From positions 186,001 through 250,000 of the forward strand of contig NZ_QBUK01000005.1 in assembly GCF_003058265.1 (NCBI RefSeq): a DNA stretch of 64,000 nt, read 5' to 3'. The DNA is from Flagellimonas amoyensis (GTDB lineage: Bacteria; Bacteroidota; Bacteroidia; Flavobacteriales; Flavobacteriaceae). The notes below the pieces were generated by a model. The model was not told the DNA's origin. It saw nothing but the letters and a program-made list of their open reading frames with translations, and ran no database searches. A program made the position numbers and the translations under genes. Below, piece by piece: positions 51,915 through 60,280 of the stretch (positions are counted from its first letter, which is position 1; the number at the start of each line of letters is the position of its first letter).

Positions 51915-51948
51915 CAAATCTTGCTTTTGCTCCCGAAGGTCGCAAAAG
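51906..51948. promoter_or_regulatory. candidate oriT of the mobile element
   Basis: TTGTCATGACAA (51906-51917, perfect palindrome) is followed at once by the inverted arms CTTTTGC (51924-51930) and GCAAAAG (51942-51948) around an 11-base loop. The pair lies directly upstream of mobC and mobA, where nick sites of mobilizable elements usually sit. The nic position is not known. Confidence 0.5.
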
Positions 51949-51959
51949 ATGATGTAAAA

Positions 51960-52256
51960 ATGAAGAAGGAATTCGTCCAGTTCCGATGCTCGGTCTACGA
52001 GAAGAAACTGCTGAAGGTCAAGGCCCGGAAGAGCGGTCTTTCCATCAGCGAGTACTGTCGACGTGCCGCCTTCGAAGACCGAATCGTGGAGCGGATGACG
52101 GACGAACAGATCGAGGCCTATAAGCTATTGGTCAAATACCAGCGAAACTTTAAACTGATCACCAACATGTTCCGGAAGCGGAACCCAAAGTTGGCAGAGG
52201 AAACTGCCCAACTGGCCAAGGAGATACGGCAACACCTTTTAAATTTCAAGAAATGA
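51960..52256 (+). CDS. mobC: MobC-like relaxosome accessory protein
   Basis: This 98-aa protein has a ribbon-helix-helix-type start (KKEFVQFRCSVYEKKLLKVKARKSGLSISEYCRRAAF) and a helical C-terminus, the pattern of MobC proteins that help the relaxase open oriT. The ATG at 51960 was chosen; an upstream TTG frame would run through the candidate oriT. It overlaps the relaxase start by 4 bases (ATGA), as is usual for mobC/mobA pairs. Confidence 0.88.
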   Translation: MKKEFVQFRCSVYEKKLLKVKARKSGLSISEYCRRAAFEDRIVERMTDEQIEAYKLLVKYQRNFKLITNMFRKRNPKLAEETAQLAKEIRQHLLNFKK

Positions 52257-53122
52257 TAGGAATGGGAAAATCCATATCGCATACAGCTGCTTCCATGAGC
52301 TACGGGATGAACGAGGAGAAGGAAGCCGAGATCATCCACAGCCAATATCTAGCTGGGGAGACCCCAAGGGAGATCACCGAGGAGTTCCGTGTGATCCAAG
52401 AACAGAACGAACTTTGTAAAAAGAACACACTCAGCTTTGTACTAAGCCCCACCATTGAGGACGGCAAAAAATTGGAAAGCGAACAGCTCAAGGAAATGAC
52501 CGAACGATTCCTTAAGGAAATGAGGCTGAGGGAACATCAGGCCGTTGCATTTGTCCATAGGGACAAGGAGCATCTACATGTCCACCTGTATGCGAACCGT
52601 ATAAGTTTTGAAGGCAAGGCCTACAATGACAGTTTCATCGGAAAGCGAAGCCAACAGATGGCCGAGCGGGTGGCCAGACAAATGGAACTTACCACGGTAA
52701 GGGAGGCACAGCAGGAAAAACTGTACCGGATGCAGGAGCTCCGGTCTGAAATACAAAAAGTCCATGAAAAGGTTATGGCCAGGGACCGGCCAAGGGATTT
52801 TGACCAGTACATAAAATTGATGACGCAAAACAATATAAAGGTCATCCCGAGCATCAACAGACAGAACCAGTTACAGGGCTTCCGGTTCGAGTATAAGGGA
52901 GCCAACCTAAAGGGAAGCGAGGTGCATCGTTCCATGTCCATGGGTAGGATAGCGGGCCAAATGAATTTTGAAAAGGAAAGGGCACAGCGGATTGCCAAGG
53001 ACAAAAGCATGGAACTTTTGGGTAGGACAGTGAATGTCCCAATGAGTTTCACCAAGACCATCATAAAGAAAACCATCAAGCTGGCCATAAAAGTGATCAG
53101 GGACACTGGAATAGGAATTTAA
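52253..53122 (+). CDS. mobA: MobA-type relaxase/mobilization nuclease
   Basis: This 289-aa relaxase has the metal-binding His cluster VHRDKEHLHVHLYANRI (H102, H107, H109, H111) and N-terminal tyrosines (Y17 is a candidate nucleophile in MSYGMNEE). It would nick oriT, attach to the 5' end and lead the strand into a helper-encoded pore. It is shorter than relaxases fused to helicases, and the C-terminus is a lysine-rich helix. Coupling to mobC is by 4-base overlap. Confidence 0.92.
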   Translation: MIGMGKSISHTAASMSYGMNEEKEAEIIHSQYLAGETPREITEEFRVIQEQNELCKKNTLSFVLSPTIEDGKKLESEQLKEMTERFLKEMRLREHQAVAFVHRDKEHLHVHLYANRISFEGKAYNDSFIGKRSQQMAERVARQMELTTVREAQQEKLYRMQELRSEIQKVHEKVMARDRPRDFDQYIKLMTQNNIKVIPSINRQNQLQGFRFEYKGANLKGSEVHRSMSMGRIAGQMNFEKERAQRIAKDKSMELLGRTVNVPMSFTKTIIKKTIKLAIKVIRDTGIGI

Positions 53123-53132
53123 ATAGAACATC

Positions 53133-53588
53133 ATGGCAAAACTGGATGAAATAGCGGAACTGTTGACCGAGGAGATCAACGGCTTTGAGAAGAGCATCGG
53201 CCGATTGGAAAAGGTACATGAAAATTTGCAGAACCTTCCATTGAGGCCCGACACCAATGAAATTAATGTTCTTCTGAAAGAATATGGCAACAGCCAAAAA
53301 ACCAACATTGAGGAACAGCAAAAATTGATGCGAAGGATCCTTGGCAAAGTAGAGAAATCAATTCTGTTGCCAAGTTGGGCCATAAAACTGTCCTGGGGAT
53401 TGTTGGTCTGTGTCGTATTGGTCCTTGGTTTTTCAATCTATCAGGTATCAAGGATATCAAAGAAAGAAGAGGCAGCATATATCAAAGGACGGGACAGTGC
53501 GATGGGACATTATGGGGCATTCCTTGATGAGAGCCCACAGGCAAAGGAACTGTACCAAAAATGGCTGGAGGAAAATGGCAAAAAGTAG
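53133..53588 (+). CDS. small membrane protein of the mobilization module (DUF6730-like)
   Basis: This 151-aa protein has a coiled-coil N-terminal half (residues 1-75, MAKLDEIAELLTEEINGFEK onward), a single membrane segment (about 84-104) and a short charged tail. Its position 10 bases after mobA and its layout match proteins labelled DUF6730 beside relaxases in Bacteroidetes elements; this label is from memory and tentative. It may link the relaxosome to the membrane. Confidence 0.7.
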   Translation: MAKLDEIAELLTEEINGFEKSIGRLEKVHENLQNLPLRPDTNEINVLLKEYGNSQKTNIEEQQKLMRRILGKVEKSILLPSWAIKLSWGLLVCVVLVLGFSIYQVSRISKKEEAAYIKGRDSAMGHYGAFLDESPQAKELYQKWLEENGKK

Positions 53589-53602
53589 GACAGCGCCCTA
53601 TC

Positions 53603-53648
53603 CTATTTTTGTTCAACGCTTATCTTCCCGAACGCTACAAAAATAGGC
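53603..53648. terminator. 11-bp inverted repeat between convergent operons
   Basis: CCTATTTTTGT (53603-53613) pairs perfectly with ACAAAAATAGG (53638-53648). It lies between the end of the mobilization operon and the end of the response-regulator gene, so it may stop transcription from both sides. It lacks a T tract outside the stem. Confidence 0.45.
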
Positions 53649-53727
53649 CAGGATCCATGCGCTGAAGTCGAGGTAAGATTTGGGGCAGAGTTTGGTGTAT
53701 TGATAATCACGATACCTAAATTTTGTA

Positions 53728-54480
53728 TCAGGAATTTGGAATAAGTTTTTTTATGAGTTCGTCTCTACGTCTTACAGCCACTTCTATTTTGGCCCCATCG
53801 GTCAAGGTAATATAGCCTCCTTTTCCTTTTAGATAATGCTCCACAAAGGAAAGGTTGATCAAATGGGACTTGTGTACCCTAAAAAAGTTGCTGTCATCAA
53901 GAATGCCCTCAAAATATTTTAAGGTTTTGGAAGCCGTGATTTTTTTGTTCGATAAGGTATGGATGTGGGTATAATTGGCATCGGACTGTAGTCGGACCAT
54001 GTCATTGGTGTCCACCATAACAAATCCATCCACTGTTGGGATGGCAATTCGTTTGGAATGTCCTGACCCATCCTTAAAATTATGGAAAAGCACATCAATT
54101 TTTTTTGTGGTCTCTTTGAGGTTTCTGTTCTCCCTCACTTTTTGTAGTGCTTCATGGAGGTCTTCTTTGGCAATGGGCTTCAACAAATAATCCAAGGCAG
54201 AAAATTTGATGGCCTTTAGGGCATAAGTGTCAAAAGAAGTGGTGAAGATCAGTTCAAAATCAAGATGGTTTAGTTGGGACAGTAAATCAAACCCGGTAGT
54301 ACTCCCGAGCTGGACATCCAAAAAAAGCACATCAGGATTGTATTTTTCTATATGCATTTTACCCTCTGAAATGGTATTACAACTCGCCAGTATTTGGATA
54401 TCCGGGCCAACTTCCTGCAGAAGACCCGTCAATCGGGAAATGCAGTGCTGTTCGTCATCAACGATAATGGCTTTTAACAT
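53728..54480 (-). CDS. LytTR family DNA-binding response regulator
   Basis: This 250-aa protein has a receiver domain with D8-D9, phospho-acceptor D55 (VLFLDVQLG) and K101 (LLKPIAKEDL), followed from about residue 147 by a LytTR DNA-binding domain (VRLQSDANYTHIHTLSNKKITASKTLKYFEGIL ... FRVHKSHLINL). It is encoded 7 bases after the sensor kinase gene. On an IME such a pair most likely controls the cargo operon that starts on the other side of the kinase gene. Confidence 0.93.
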   Translation of the reverse strand: MLKAIIVDDEQHCISRLTGLLQEVGPDIQILASCNTISEGKMHIEKYNPDVLFLDVQLGSTTGFDLLSQLNHLDFELIFTTSFDTYALKAIKFSALDYLLKPIAKEDLHEALQKVRENRNLKETTKKIDVLFHNFKDGSGHSKRIAIPTVDGFVMVDTNDMVRLQSDANYTHIHTLSNKKITASKTLKYFEGILDDSNFFRVHKSHLINLSFVEHYLKGKGGYITLTDGAKIEVAVRRRDELIKKLIPNS

Positions 54481-54487
54481 GGCGAGG

Positions 54488-56278
54488 TCAGAATTGAAGT
54501 TCCAAAGGTAGGTTTATTTCCACACGCAGGCCTTCTTTCTTGTCTATCAAGTCGATGGAACCTTCCGTGTTTTTAATATGGTTGATGATCTCAATACGGT
54601 TGGTGGTGATCTTTACGCCCAAAGAGCTTTTCTCCTTTGTATCCATAGAAGCGGTGGCCCGACCGATTCCATTATCCTCCACAACGCATAACAGCATATC
54701 TCCCTTTTTCTTGATTTGGATATCAATTTTCCCAGTGTTCCCTTTGGGGGCAATACCATGCCATATACTATTTTCAATAAAGGGCTGTAGGATCATCGGG
54801 GGAACCAAGGTGTTGTCCGGCTCAATGTCCTCGTCTACGGTTATGCTGTATTCCAGATGGTTTTCCAGTCGAATGGCTTCCAGTTGCATGTAAAGCTCCA
54901 TGAGTTCCAGGTCTTCTTCGAGGGTAATCCATTTCTTTTCAGAATTTTCAAGGATGGCACGGGTAAGTTTGGAGAATTTCACCAAGTATTCATCGGCCTG
55001 TTTTATATCATTCCTTGAAATAAAATCGCTAATGGAGTTCAAGGAGTTGAAAATAAAATGGGGATTCATTTGTGAGCGTAAGGCCTTGAGTTCTGTCTCG
55101 GCTACCTTGGCATTGAATTCGACCACCTTTCTTTTTTCCAAGGCATCACGTCTGCGTTTATATAGAAAATAACTTGCAATTGAGATCAGTGCCAGAAGGA
55201 TGGCCCCAGCCAAATAACCATTCTTGACGAGATGTTGCCGTTTGATTTCCTCCTCGGCCTTGGCCTGTTGCCTCTCCATTTTGAACTGCATTTCCTTCCG
55301 GGTCAGCTCAGATTTTTTTTCCTCGCTCAACACACTGTCCTGAAGACGTACATGCTCTTTGTAAGCATGGAGGGCTTCTGCCATTTCTCCTTCATGTTCG
55401 TATACCTCACTCAATACTTTCCAGGAATCCGCTTGCCATTCCACGGCTTCGATCTCTTGGGATAGGTCAAGGGCTTTCCTCCCATTTAAGGCAGCCAAGT
55501 CATAGTTTTTCAATATGATATTGACCATTCCTATGCTGTTCAGGGCAGAAGCTTCAATGTATTTGTTCCCGATCTGGTGGGCAAGATCCGCCGCCTCCTG
55601 ATAATACAAGAGTGCCTTTGGGTAATCTTCGAGTTTTTTGTAAGCTAGGGCCAAGTTATTGGTAATGGCGGCCACAAAGAGGTCATTTTCTTCCTGTTTG
55701 GACAATTTTAGGGCCTTTTCAAGATTGGCCACTCCTTCTTCATATTTTTTAGTGTCGTTGTAGATGATTGCAATGTTTGACAGTGCTTTTATTTCATCAG
55801 GGACATTGCCCAACGTTTGTGCAGAGGTCAAATAGGCTTCATAATTTTCCAAGGCCCTATCGTACTGTTTTAAATCGGCAAAAATGTTTCCGATATTGCT
55901 CAACAACGACGCTTCAAGTGACCTGTCCCCTATGGATTGGGCAAGATGTTGCGCTTTTTGATAGACATCCAGTGCGGCTAGGTCATCTCCCATAACATAA
56001 TGCAGGTTTCCCTTCTGTCTCAATGCGTAACTCTCCCCCTTGATCCAATCTGTTTCGGAGGATATGGCAATGGCCTCATCTACCAAAGGAAAAGCTTCCT
56101 TGGGATTGGAATAGGTCATTTCCCCAGCAGTTTTTATCAATAAAGAAACGCGGACAGAATCTTTTGCCGAATGGGAGGCCAATTCCTGTTGTAACGAATC
56201 CAATACGCTTTGTTGGGAAATTCCCCAAAGGGGAAAGAGCAATAGGACTAAAAAAATCTTTTTAAAGGAATCTGGCAT
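54488..56278 (-). CDS. TPR-containing LytS/YehU-type sensor histidine kinase
   Basis: This 596-aa protein has a signal peptide (1-21), tetratricopeptide repeats over ~85-310 in the periplasm, a coiled-coil lead-in (320-350), one membrane helix (354-373) and a cytoplasmic His_kinase domain. H407 lies in RSQMNPHFIFNSLNSISDFI, followed by FIENSIWHGI and DNGIGRATAS ATP-binding boxes. The periplasmic TPRs suggest it senses a protein or peptide ligand. Start and stop are clean; it is cotranscribed with the response regulator. Confidence 0.93.
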   Translation of the reverse strand: MPDSFKKIFLVLLLFPLWGISQQSVLDSLQQELASHSAKDSVRVSLLIKTAGEMTYSNPKEAFPLVDEAIAISSETDWIKGESYALRQKGNLHYVMGDDLAALDVYQKAQHLAQSIGDRSLEASLLSNIGNIFADLKQYDRALENYEAYLTSAQTLGNVPDEIKALSNIAIIYNDTKKYEEGVANLEKALKLSKQEENDLFVAAITNNLALAYKKLEDYPKALLYYQEAADLAHQIGNKYIEASALNSIGMVNIILKNYDLAALNGRKALDLSQEIEAVEWQADSWKVLSEVYEHEGEMAEALHAYKEHVRLQDSVLSEEKKSELTRKEMQFKMERQQAKAEEEIKRQHLVKNGYLAGAILLALISIASYFLYKRRRDALEKRKVVEFNAKVAETELKALRSQMNPHFIFNSLNSISDFISRNDIKQADEYLVKFSKLTRAILENSEKKWITLEEDLELMELYMQLEAIRLENHLEYSITVDEDIEPDNTLVPPMILQPFIENSIWHGIAPKGNTGKIDIQIKKKGDMLLCVVEDNGIGRATASMDTKEKSSLGVKITTNRIEIINHIKNTEGSIDLIDKKEGLRVEINLPLELQF

Positions 56279-56364
56279 GGCGGGTGATTGGTCAAAACCA
56301 AATTTAAAGGTTTTGACTCAATATGCTGTCCCGTTCATGGTGTATTGCGGTAATTCAACAAAAG

Positions 56365-56391
56365 ACAACGCTCATGTTCATATTTACAACG
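56365..56391. promoter_or_regulatory. paired ACAACG direct repeats (candidate LytTR operator)
   Basis: ACAACG at 56365-56370 and again at 56386-56391 are 21 bases apart, two helical turns. LytTR proteins bind paired direct repeats with this period. The site lies in the 190-bp region between the kinase gene and the cargo operon. Confidence 0.45.
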
Positions 56392-56468
56392 GTGAATAAG
56401 TGGTCGTGGCATAGGCTATGGGGAATATATAGCTTGGTGTTTTCTACGCACCATAACCATTTTATACT

Positions 56469-57008
56469 ATGAAAAAAATGCAGTTGTTTTTCCTTTCCAT
56501 TTTTACACTTACCATGTTCACAAATTGTAATTCTGACGATGGCGATGAACCAGAGGATGGGAAATCCGGAAAGGTTGAGGGAACCATCCAGTTGTCCGGG
56601 GAGGAGACTGGGGTTTTGGGGACTTCTTTGACAGTAGGGAACATCGAGGTCGCCAATGCGTCATTGACGGGAACGGACAAATCCGTCATATTACTTTCCG
56701 ATAACATTACAGTGGTAGATAACGAACTGGTCTATAGTAATGACCAGAACGGTTTTGTGATCGTAGTTGCGGATTTTTCCACTGGGGGGTCACCCGATAT
56801 CGACAAGACCATTTCCATGACAATTGTAAAGAACGGTGAAGAATATCCACATGCATGTTCCTCCCCCTATCAAGGATTCTTTACGGCCTGTGGAGATGGG
56901 TTTGAAGTTGATTTCGAAGCCAAAAAAGTCACTTTTGAAGGTACCACGGTAATCAATACCGATGATGACAAGATTTTGACTATGGACGGAGTGATAACGT
57001 GGGAGTAA
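56469..57008 (+). CDS. cargo lipoprotein of unknown function
   Basis: This 179-aa protein has lipobox FTNC (C20) followed by an acidic NSDDGDEPEDG stretch typical of outer-membrane or surface lipoproteins in this phylum. The mature part is rich in short beta segments, with a Cys pair (HACSSPY, FTACGDG) that could form a disulfide. I recognise no family. It is the first gene of the cargo operon, 6 bases before the first paralogue. Confidence 0.8.
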   Translation: MKKMQLFFLSIFTLTMFTNCNSDDGDEPEDGKSGKVEGTIQLSGEETGVLGTSLTVGNIEVANASLTGTDKSVILLSDNITVVDNELVYSNDQNGFVIVVADFSTGGSPDIDKTISMTIVKNGEEYPHACSSPYQGFFTACGDGFEVDFEAKKVTFEGTTVINTDDDKILTMDGVITWE

Positions 57009-57014
57009 CGATTC

Positions 57015-58037
57015 ATGTTGAAGAAAATGATACATAAGATAAGTTTGGGGGTTTTGTTGGCTATCTTGGGTTTACTTGAATTAGAGGCACAGGCCCCAAG
57101 TGCCAACAATCTGATTGTGTTCGATCCACCTTCCGAAAAGTTTGCTCCTGTTAAACTACAGGCCCATAAGGGCCTTCCTCGGTTTGGGGCATTTAACAGC
57201 CATATGGTTAAGAATACGGGTGCCACGCCCGCGATGAGACCCGCACGGGGAAATGATGGGGCTCATGTGATGGAACAGAACAAAAAGGAAAGAAACGGTC
57301 TCTTGAATTTTTCCATTTTGGTGGGGTTGAAATATTTGGAACCCTTTATGAATGACCTGGACCGCGAACGTTTGACCGTGGTCAGTTCCAATACATCACA
57401 GGAACAACGGAATTCCGCATATCTACAGCAGTTTTTACGGACACAAGTAGGTCCGAATCTTTGTTTGGACAATGCCTGCAACCAAACTAATCAGGGAAAA
57501 AACGAGTTTGAGAGGCTTCGCAATTATACCTCTTTTGTTGAGGTATGTTTAGAGCCACTTCAAAGGTGGGGCCAATCGTTTTTCAAAAATGATGAAATGG
57601 TAGGATACCATGTATCCACACTTCATGTTGGAAGGGGGTATGACTTTGACAAATTAGGGTATTGGGTAGGACATTATCTTAATCTGAACGATGTTTTTAC
57701 CCCAAAGCAAGGTGGGGCCAAAAGAGTGGTCTTTGAGCCTGTTGCGGCCTATGAGAATGAACTTTTGAAGAAAATCAATGGAAAGAACAATCTTCAATTT
57801 TTTCTCAAAATCGACGAACAGAGCGCCGAACGGTTCTTGAAGGAAGGCATCAACCGTTTGTATTTGGTGAAAAAGATAAAATTGAAACGTTCGGGCAAAT
57901 CAATGGCCTTTCCTTATGACCCTGTGGAGTTTAACTATTCCCACGTGGACAGCGATGTGAAAGTTTATGAGGACGAAGCCCTTACAAAACATTTTATGAC
58001 GCTTTCGCTTGCAAACCTCATATTAAAAACCAATTGA
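57015..58037 (+). CDS. secreted cargo paralogue 1 (unknown family)
   Basis: This 340-aa protein has a signal peptide (to about residue 26). It shares with the next three genes a ~300-aa domain: HKGLPRFG (51-58) at its start, a central NEFERLRNYTSFVEVC ... YDFDKLGYWVG block, a FLKIDEQSAERF segment and the closing EDEALTKHFM. It is the most diverged of the four in the final motif (GEVD replaced) and in lacking the WGG before the central block. No catalytic motif is evident. It is 3 bases before the next gene. Confidence 0.8.
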   Translation: MLKKMIHKISLGVLLAILGLLELEAQAPSANNLIVFDPPSEKFAPVKLQAHKGLPRFGAFNSHMVKNTGATPAMRPARGNDGAHVMEQNKKERNGLLNFSILVGLKYLEPFMNDLDRERLTVVSSNTSQEQRNSAYLQQFLRTQVGPNLCLDNACNQTNQGKNEFERLRNYTSFVEVCLEPLQRWGQSFFKNDEMVGYHVSTLHVGRGYDFDKLGYWVGHYLNLNDVFTPKQGGAKRVVFEPVAAYENELLKKINGKNNLQFFLKIDEQSAERFLKEGINRLYLVKKIKLKRSGKSMAFPYDPVEFNYSHVDSDVKVYEDEALTKHFMTLSLANLILKTN

Positions 58038-58040
58038 TCT

Positions 58041-59072
58041 ATGAAGAATTTACTTTTTGTAATCATAATAATTGTATGCCAAGGAGTAGGGTGGGGCCAA
58101 CCAATGGAAAAGGTTCTTGATCCACCCAGTGCCGATTTTATTTCCCTATCGTTACAGACCCACAAAGGGAAGCTCCGCTTTGGGGTACAGGATGAATATT
58201 TTGTGAAGGCCGATGGCACCTATATAAGCTCTAGGGAAGAAGGGTATTTTGAAATGGACAAACGGTCCAGCCACCATATGGCCAGTAAGCACGCCTTTAT
58301 GGAGCTTTTGAAGATGAGGTTTAAGGAAGACATGTTTGCGGTAATGGACAAAGATCTTTTTACCGAACGAAAGCAAAATATGTATGAGGAAGAGTTGAAA
58401 TCCCTTACCGCCCAGCAGCATGTACTGGCCTTGGCAAATGCATTGTGCAACACACAGCAGTTGATTCGGTTTTTCTGCAACCCAAAAGAAGAGGATTGTG
58501 TTCCAGGGTTTCCCCAAGAAGGCTATTACAACGAACCAAGGAACCAAAGGCCATGGGGAGGCAGGGGAGCATCGGAGTTTCAGAAATTGCGTGCGTATAC
58601 CGCTTTTGTGGGGGAAAAATTTCCGATGGTGGAAAAGTGGGGAAAATCCCTTTATCCTGACGATATTTTAGAGGGGTACTATGTGGCACGGACCAATTTG
58701 GACACCTACGATTTTAAGGAAGGGGGTTATTGGTTCAATACCCATCAGTTTTACAACAGAGGCTTTTTGTTACATTGGTATGGACTCCAACCATCCAACT
58801 CCGCCGAAAGAAATTTGATGCATCCCAATGGCACCTCCATTCTCTTCAAAATGCCGCCGGAGGAGGCAGAGCATTTTTCTGAAAAACACCAATACCTCTA
58901 TTTGGTGTTGGATGTAACCGGATACATGAATGGAGTGGAAAATTATCGCGCAGACCAGCTCAAGACCACCTTCAGTTTGAACAGTCCCATCATAGAACTG
59001 TACTCGGATGATGGCCTTACCCAAAAAGTGGGGGAAATAGACATCAATACCATGGTATTCAAAACCAGATAA
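58041..59072 (+). CDS. secreted cargo paralogue 2 (unknown family)
   Basis: This 343-aa protein has a signal peptide of about 20 residues (MKNLLFVIIIIVCQGVGWG) and the shared family domain: HKGKLRFG (41-48), WGGRGASEFQKLRAYTAF, YDFKEGGYWF, LFKMPPEEAEHF and SDDGLTQKVGEID near the end. A Cys pair (FCNPKEEDCVPG) lies in the middle. Its start shares DPPS with paralogue 1 and the two lack the linker of paralogues 3 and 4, so 1 and 2 may be the closest pair. Confidence 0.8.
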   Translation: MKNLLFVIIIIVCQGVGWGQPMEKVLDPPSADFISLSLQTHKGKLRFGVQDEYFVKADGTYISSREEGYFEMDKRSSHHMASKHAFMELLKMRFKEDMFAVMDKDLFTERKQNMYEEELKSLTAQQHVLALANALCNTQQLIRFFCNPKEEDCVPGFPQEGYYNEPRNQRPWGGRGASEFQKLRAYTAFVGEKFPMVEKWGKSLYPDDILEGYYVARTNLDTYDFKEGGYWFNTHQFYNRGFLLHWYGLQPSNSAERNLMHPNGTSILFKMPPEEAEHFSEKHQYLYLVLDVTGYMNGVENYRADQLKTTFSLNSPIIELYSDDGLTQKVGEIDINTMVFKTR

Positions 59073-59082
59073 AATCTAAGCT

Positions 59083-60276
59083 ATGAAAATGAAAGATATA
59101 AAAACCAAATCCATATTGCTTGTTGCGGTTCTTGGTCTGTTGGCGCCAATCTCGGTCCAAGGACAGTTTTTAAAAAAACTGAAAAAGAATGTGGAGGATA
59201 AAATCGTAAATAAGGCCAGTGAAAAAACCGATGAGTTATTGAATGGGGAAGGGGAAAAGACATCGGCTCCAGAAAAAGAGAAACCAAGTCCAAAGACTGG
59301 GCCTGCATCAACAAACAAAACATCCCCAAACAGTATACCGATAGGAAATCAAACCCAGAATAAATCGCCTGAAATTAAGGACGATAATATCATCACCTAT
59401 AAGGCCCCCAACAAGGATTTTATGGATGTGGTCATACAATCGCACAAGGGACTTCCCCGATATGGGGATGTTTATTATTATAGGGGGGTTACGGCCCATA
59501 CCCATAGTAAAGCCTATCGGGCACTCTTGGAGCTTAAATTTATGGAAGACCTTTTCAAGGATATGGATCGGTCAAAACTCACTTCATACAATTATGCGGA
59601 TAATGACCTAAAGGCAAAGAACTCCAATAAGGCCCAACATCATTTGTTGATGCTCGTAAAGGATATTTTTTCGGATGAAAACATGCAAGAATACTTTTGT
59701 GACCCCGAAGCAAAGGCCCCCTGTAATTTTACCAATGCCGTGGGTGAACGAACCATTGTACCTAGCTGGGGAGGGACACGGAACAATGAATTTGCCCAAA
59801 ATCGCAGTTATTCAAAGTTTATCAAAAATCATTATGAGGCACTTCGGGATTGGAGTGAAACATTCTATGAAAATGGAAGCCAAGTCGCCTACTTCGTGGC
59901 TAGGGGAGCGGTAGCTGAAAAATATGATTTTAAGGATAAAGGCTATTGGATCGGCAACATATTCTCTATAGGCGGGGACTTTATACTTCATAATTCCAAT
60001 TTTTTGGCCTTCACTGAGAATGAAAAAACCTTAAAGAACACATCAAAAAGGGTTTTTTTGTCCGTAGACCCAACAGAGGCCAAAGAATTTAACCTTCAAT
60101 CCAGATCACCCGTGTTTGTGGTGTTCAAGGTTAAGGTGACACCTCGTATTACTAATACTACCCATGTGGATTGGGAGTTTGAGTTGGAAAGTACAGCAAT
60201 GGAGTTTTATAAGGATGCCCCCCTAACCAAAAAGATGGGGGAAGTGGATATGAGGACCGCTAAATTTAAAGATTGA
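59083..60276 (+). CDS. secreted cargo paralogue 3, with helix and low-complexity linker
   Basis: This 397-aa protein adds to the shared domain an N-terminal extension: a signal peptide, a lysine-rich amphipathic helix (FLKKLKKNVEDKIVNKASEK, 29-48) and a Pro/Lys/Ser/Asn-rich linker (~55-100). The family domain follows: HKGLPRYG (121-128), WGGTRNNEFAQNRSYSKF, YDFKDKGYWIG, DPTEAKEF and DAPLTKKMGEVD. The extension may tether the domain at a surface or complex. Function is unknown. Confidence 0.8.
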   Translation: MKMKDIKTKSILLVAVLGLLAPISVQGQFLKKLKKNVEDKIVNKASEKTDELLNGEGEKTSAPEKEKPSPKTGPASTNKTSPNSIPIGNQTQNKSPEIKDDNIITYKAPNKDFMDVVIQSHKGLPRYGDVYYYRGVTAHTHSKAYRALLELKFMEDLFKDMDRSKLTSYNYADNDLKAKNSNKAQHHLLMLVKDIFSDENMQEYFCDPEAKAPCNFTNAVGERTIVPSWGGTRNNEFAQNRSYSKFIKNHYEALRDWSETFYENGSQVAYFVARGAVAEKYDFKDKGYWIGNIFSIGGDFILHNSNFLAFTENEKTLKNTSKRVFLSVDPTEAKEFNLQSRSPVFVVFKVKVTPRITNTTHVDWEFELESTAMEFYKDAPLTKKMGEVDMRTAKFKD

Positions 60277-60280
60277 TCAA

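Noticed and set aside
53634..53750. Open stretch on the minus strand between the mobilization operon and the response regulator, reading YTKLCPKSYLDF
   Set aside because: No start codon and only about 38 residues; no resemblance to a transposase or other family that I can support.
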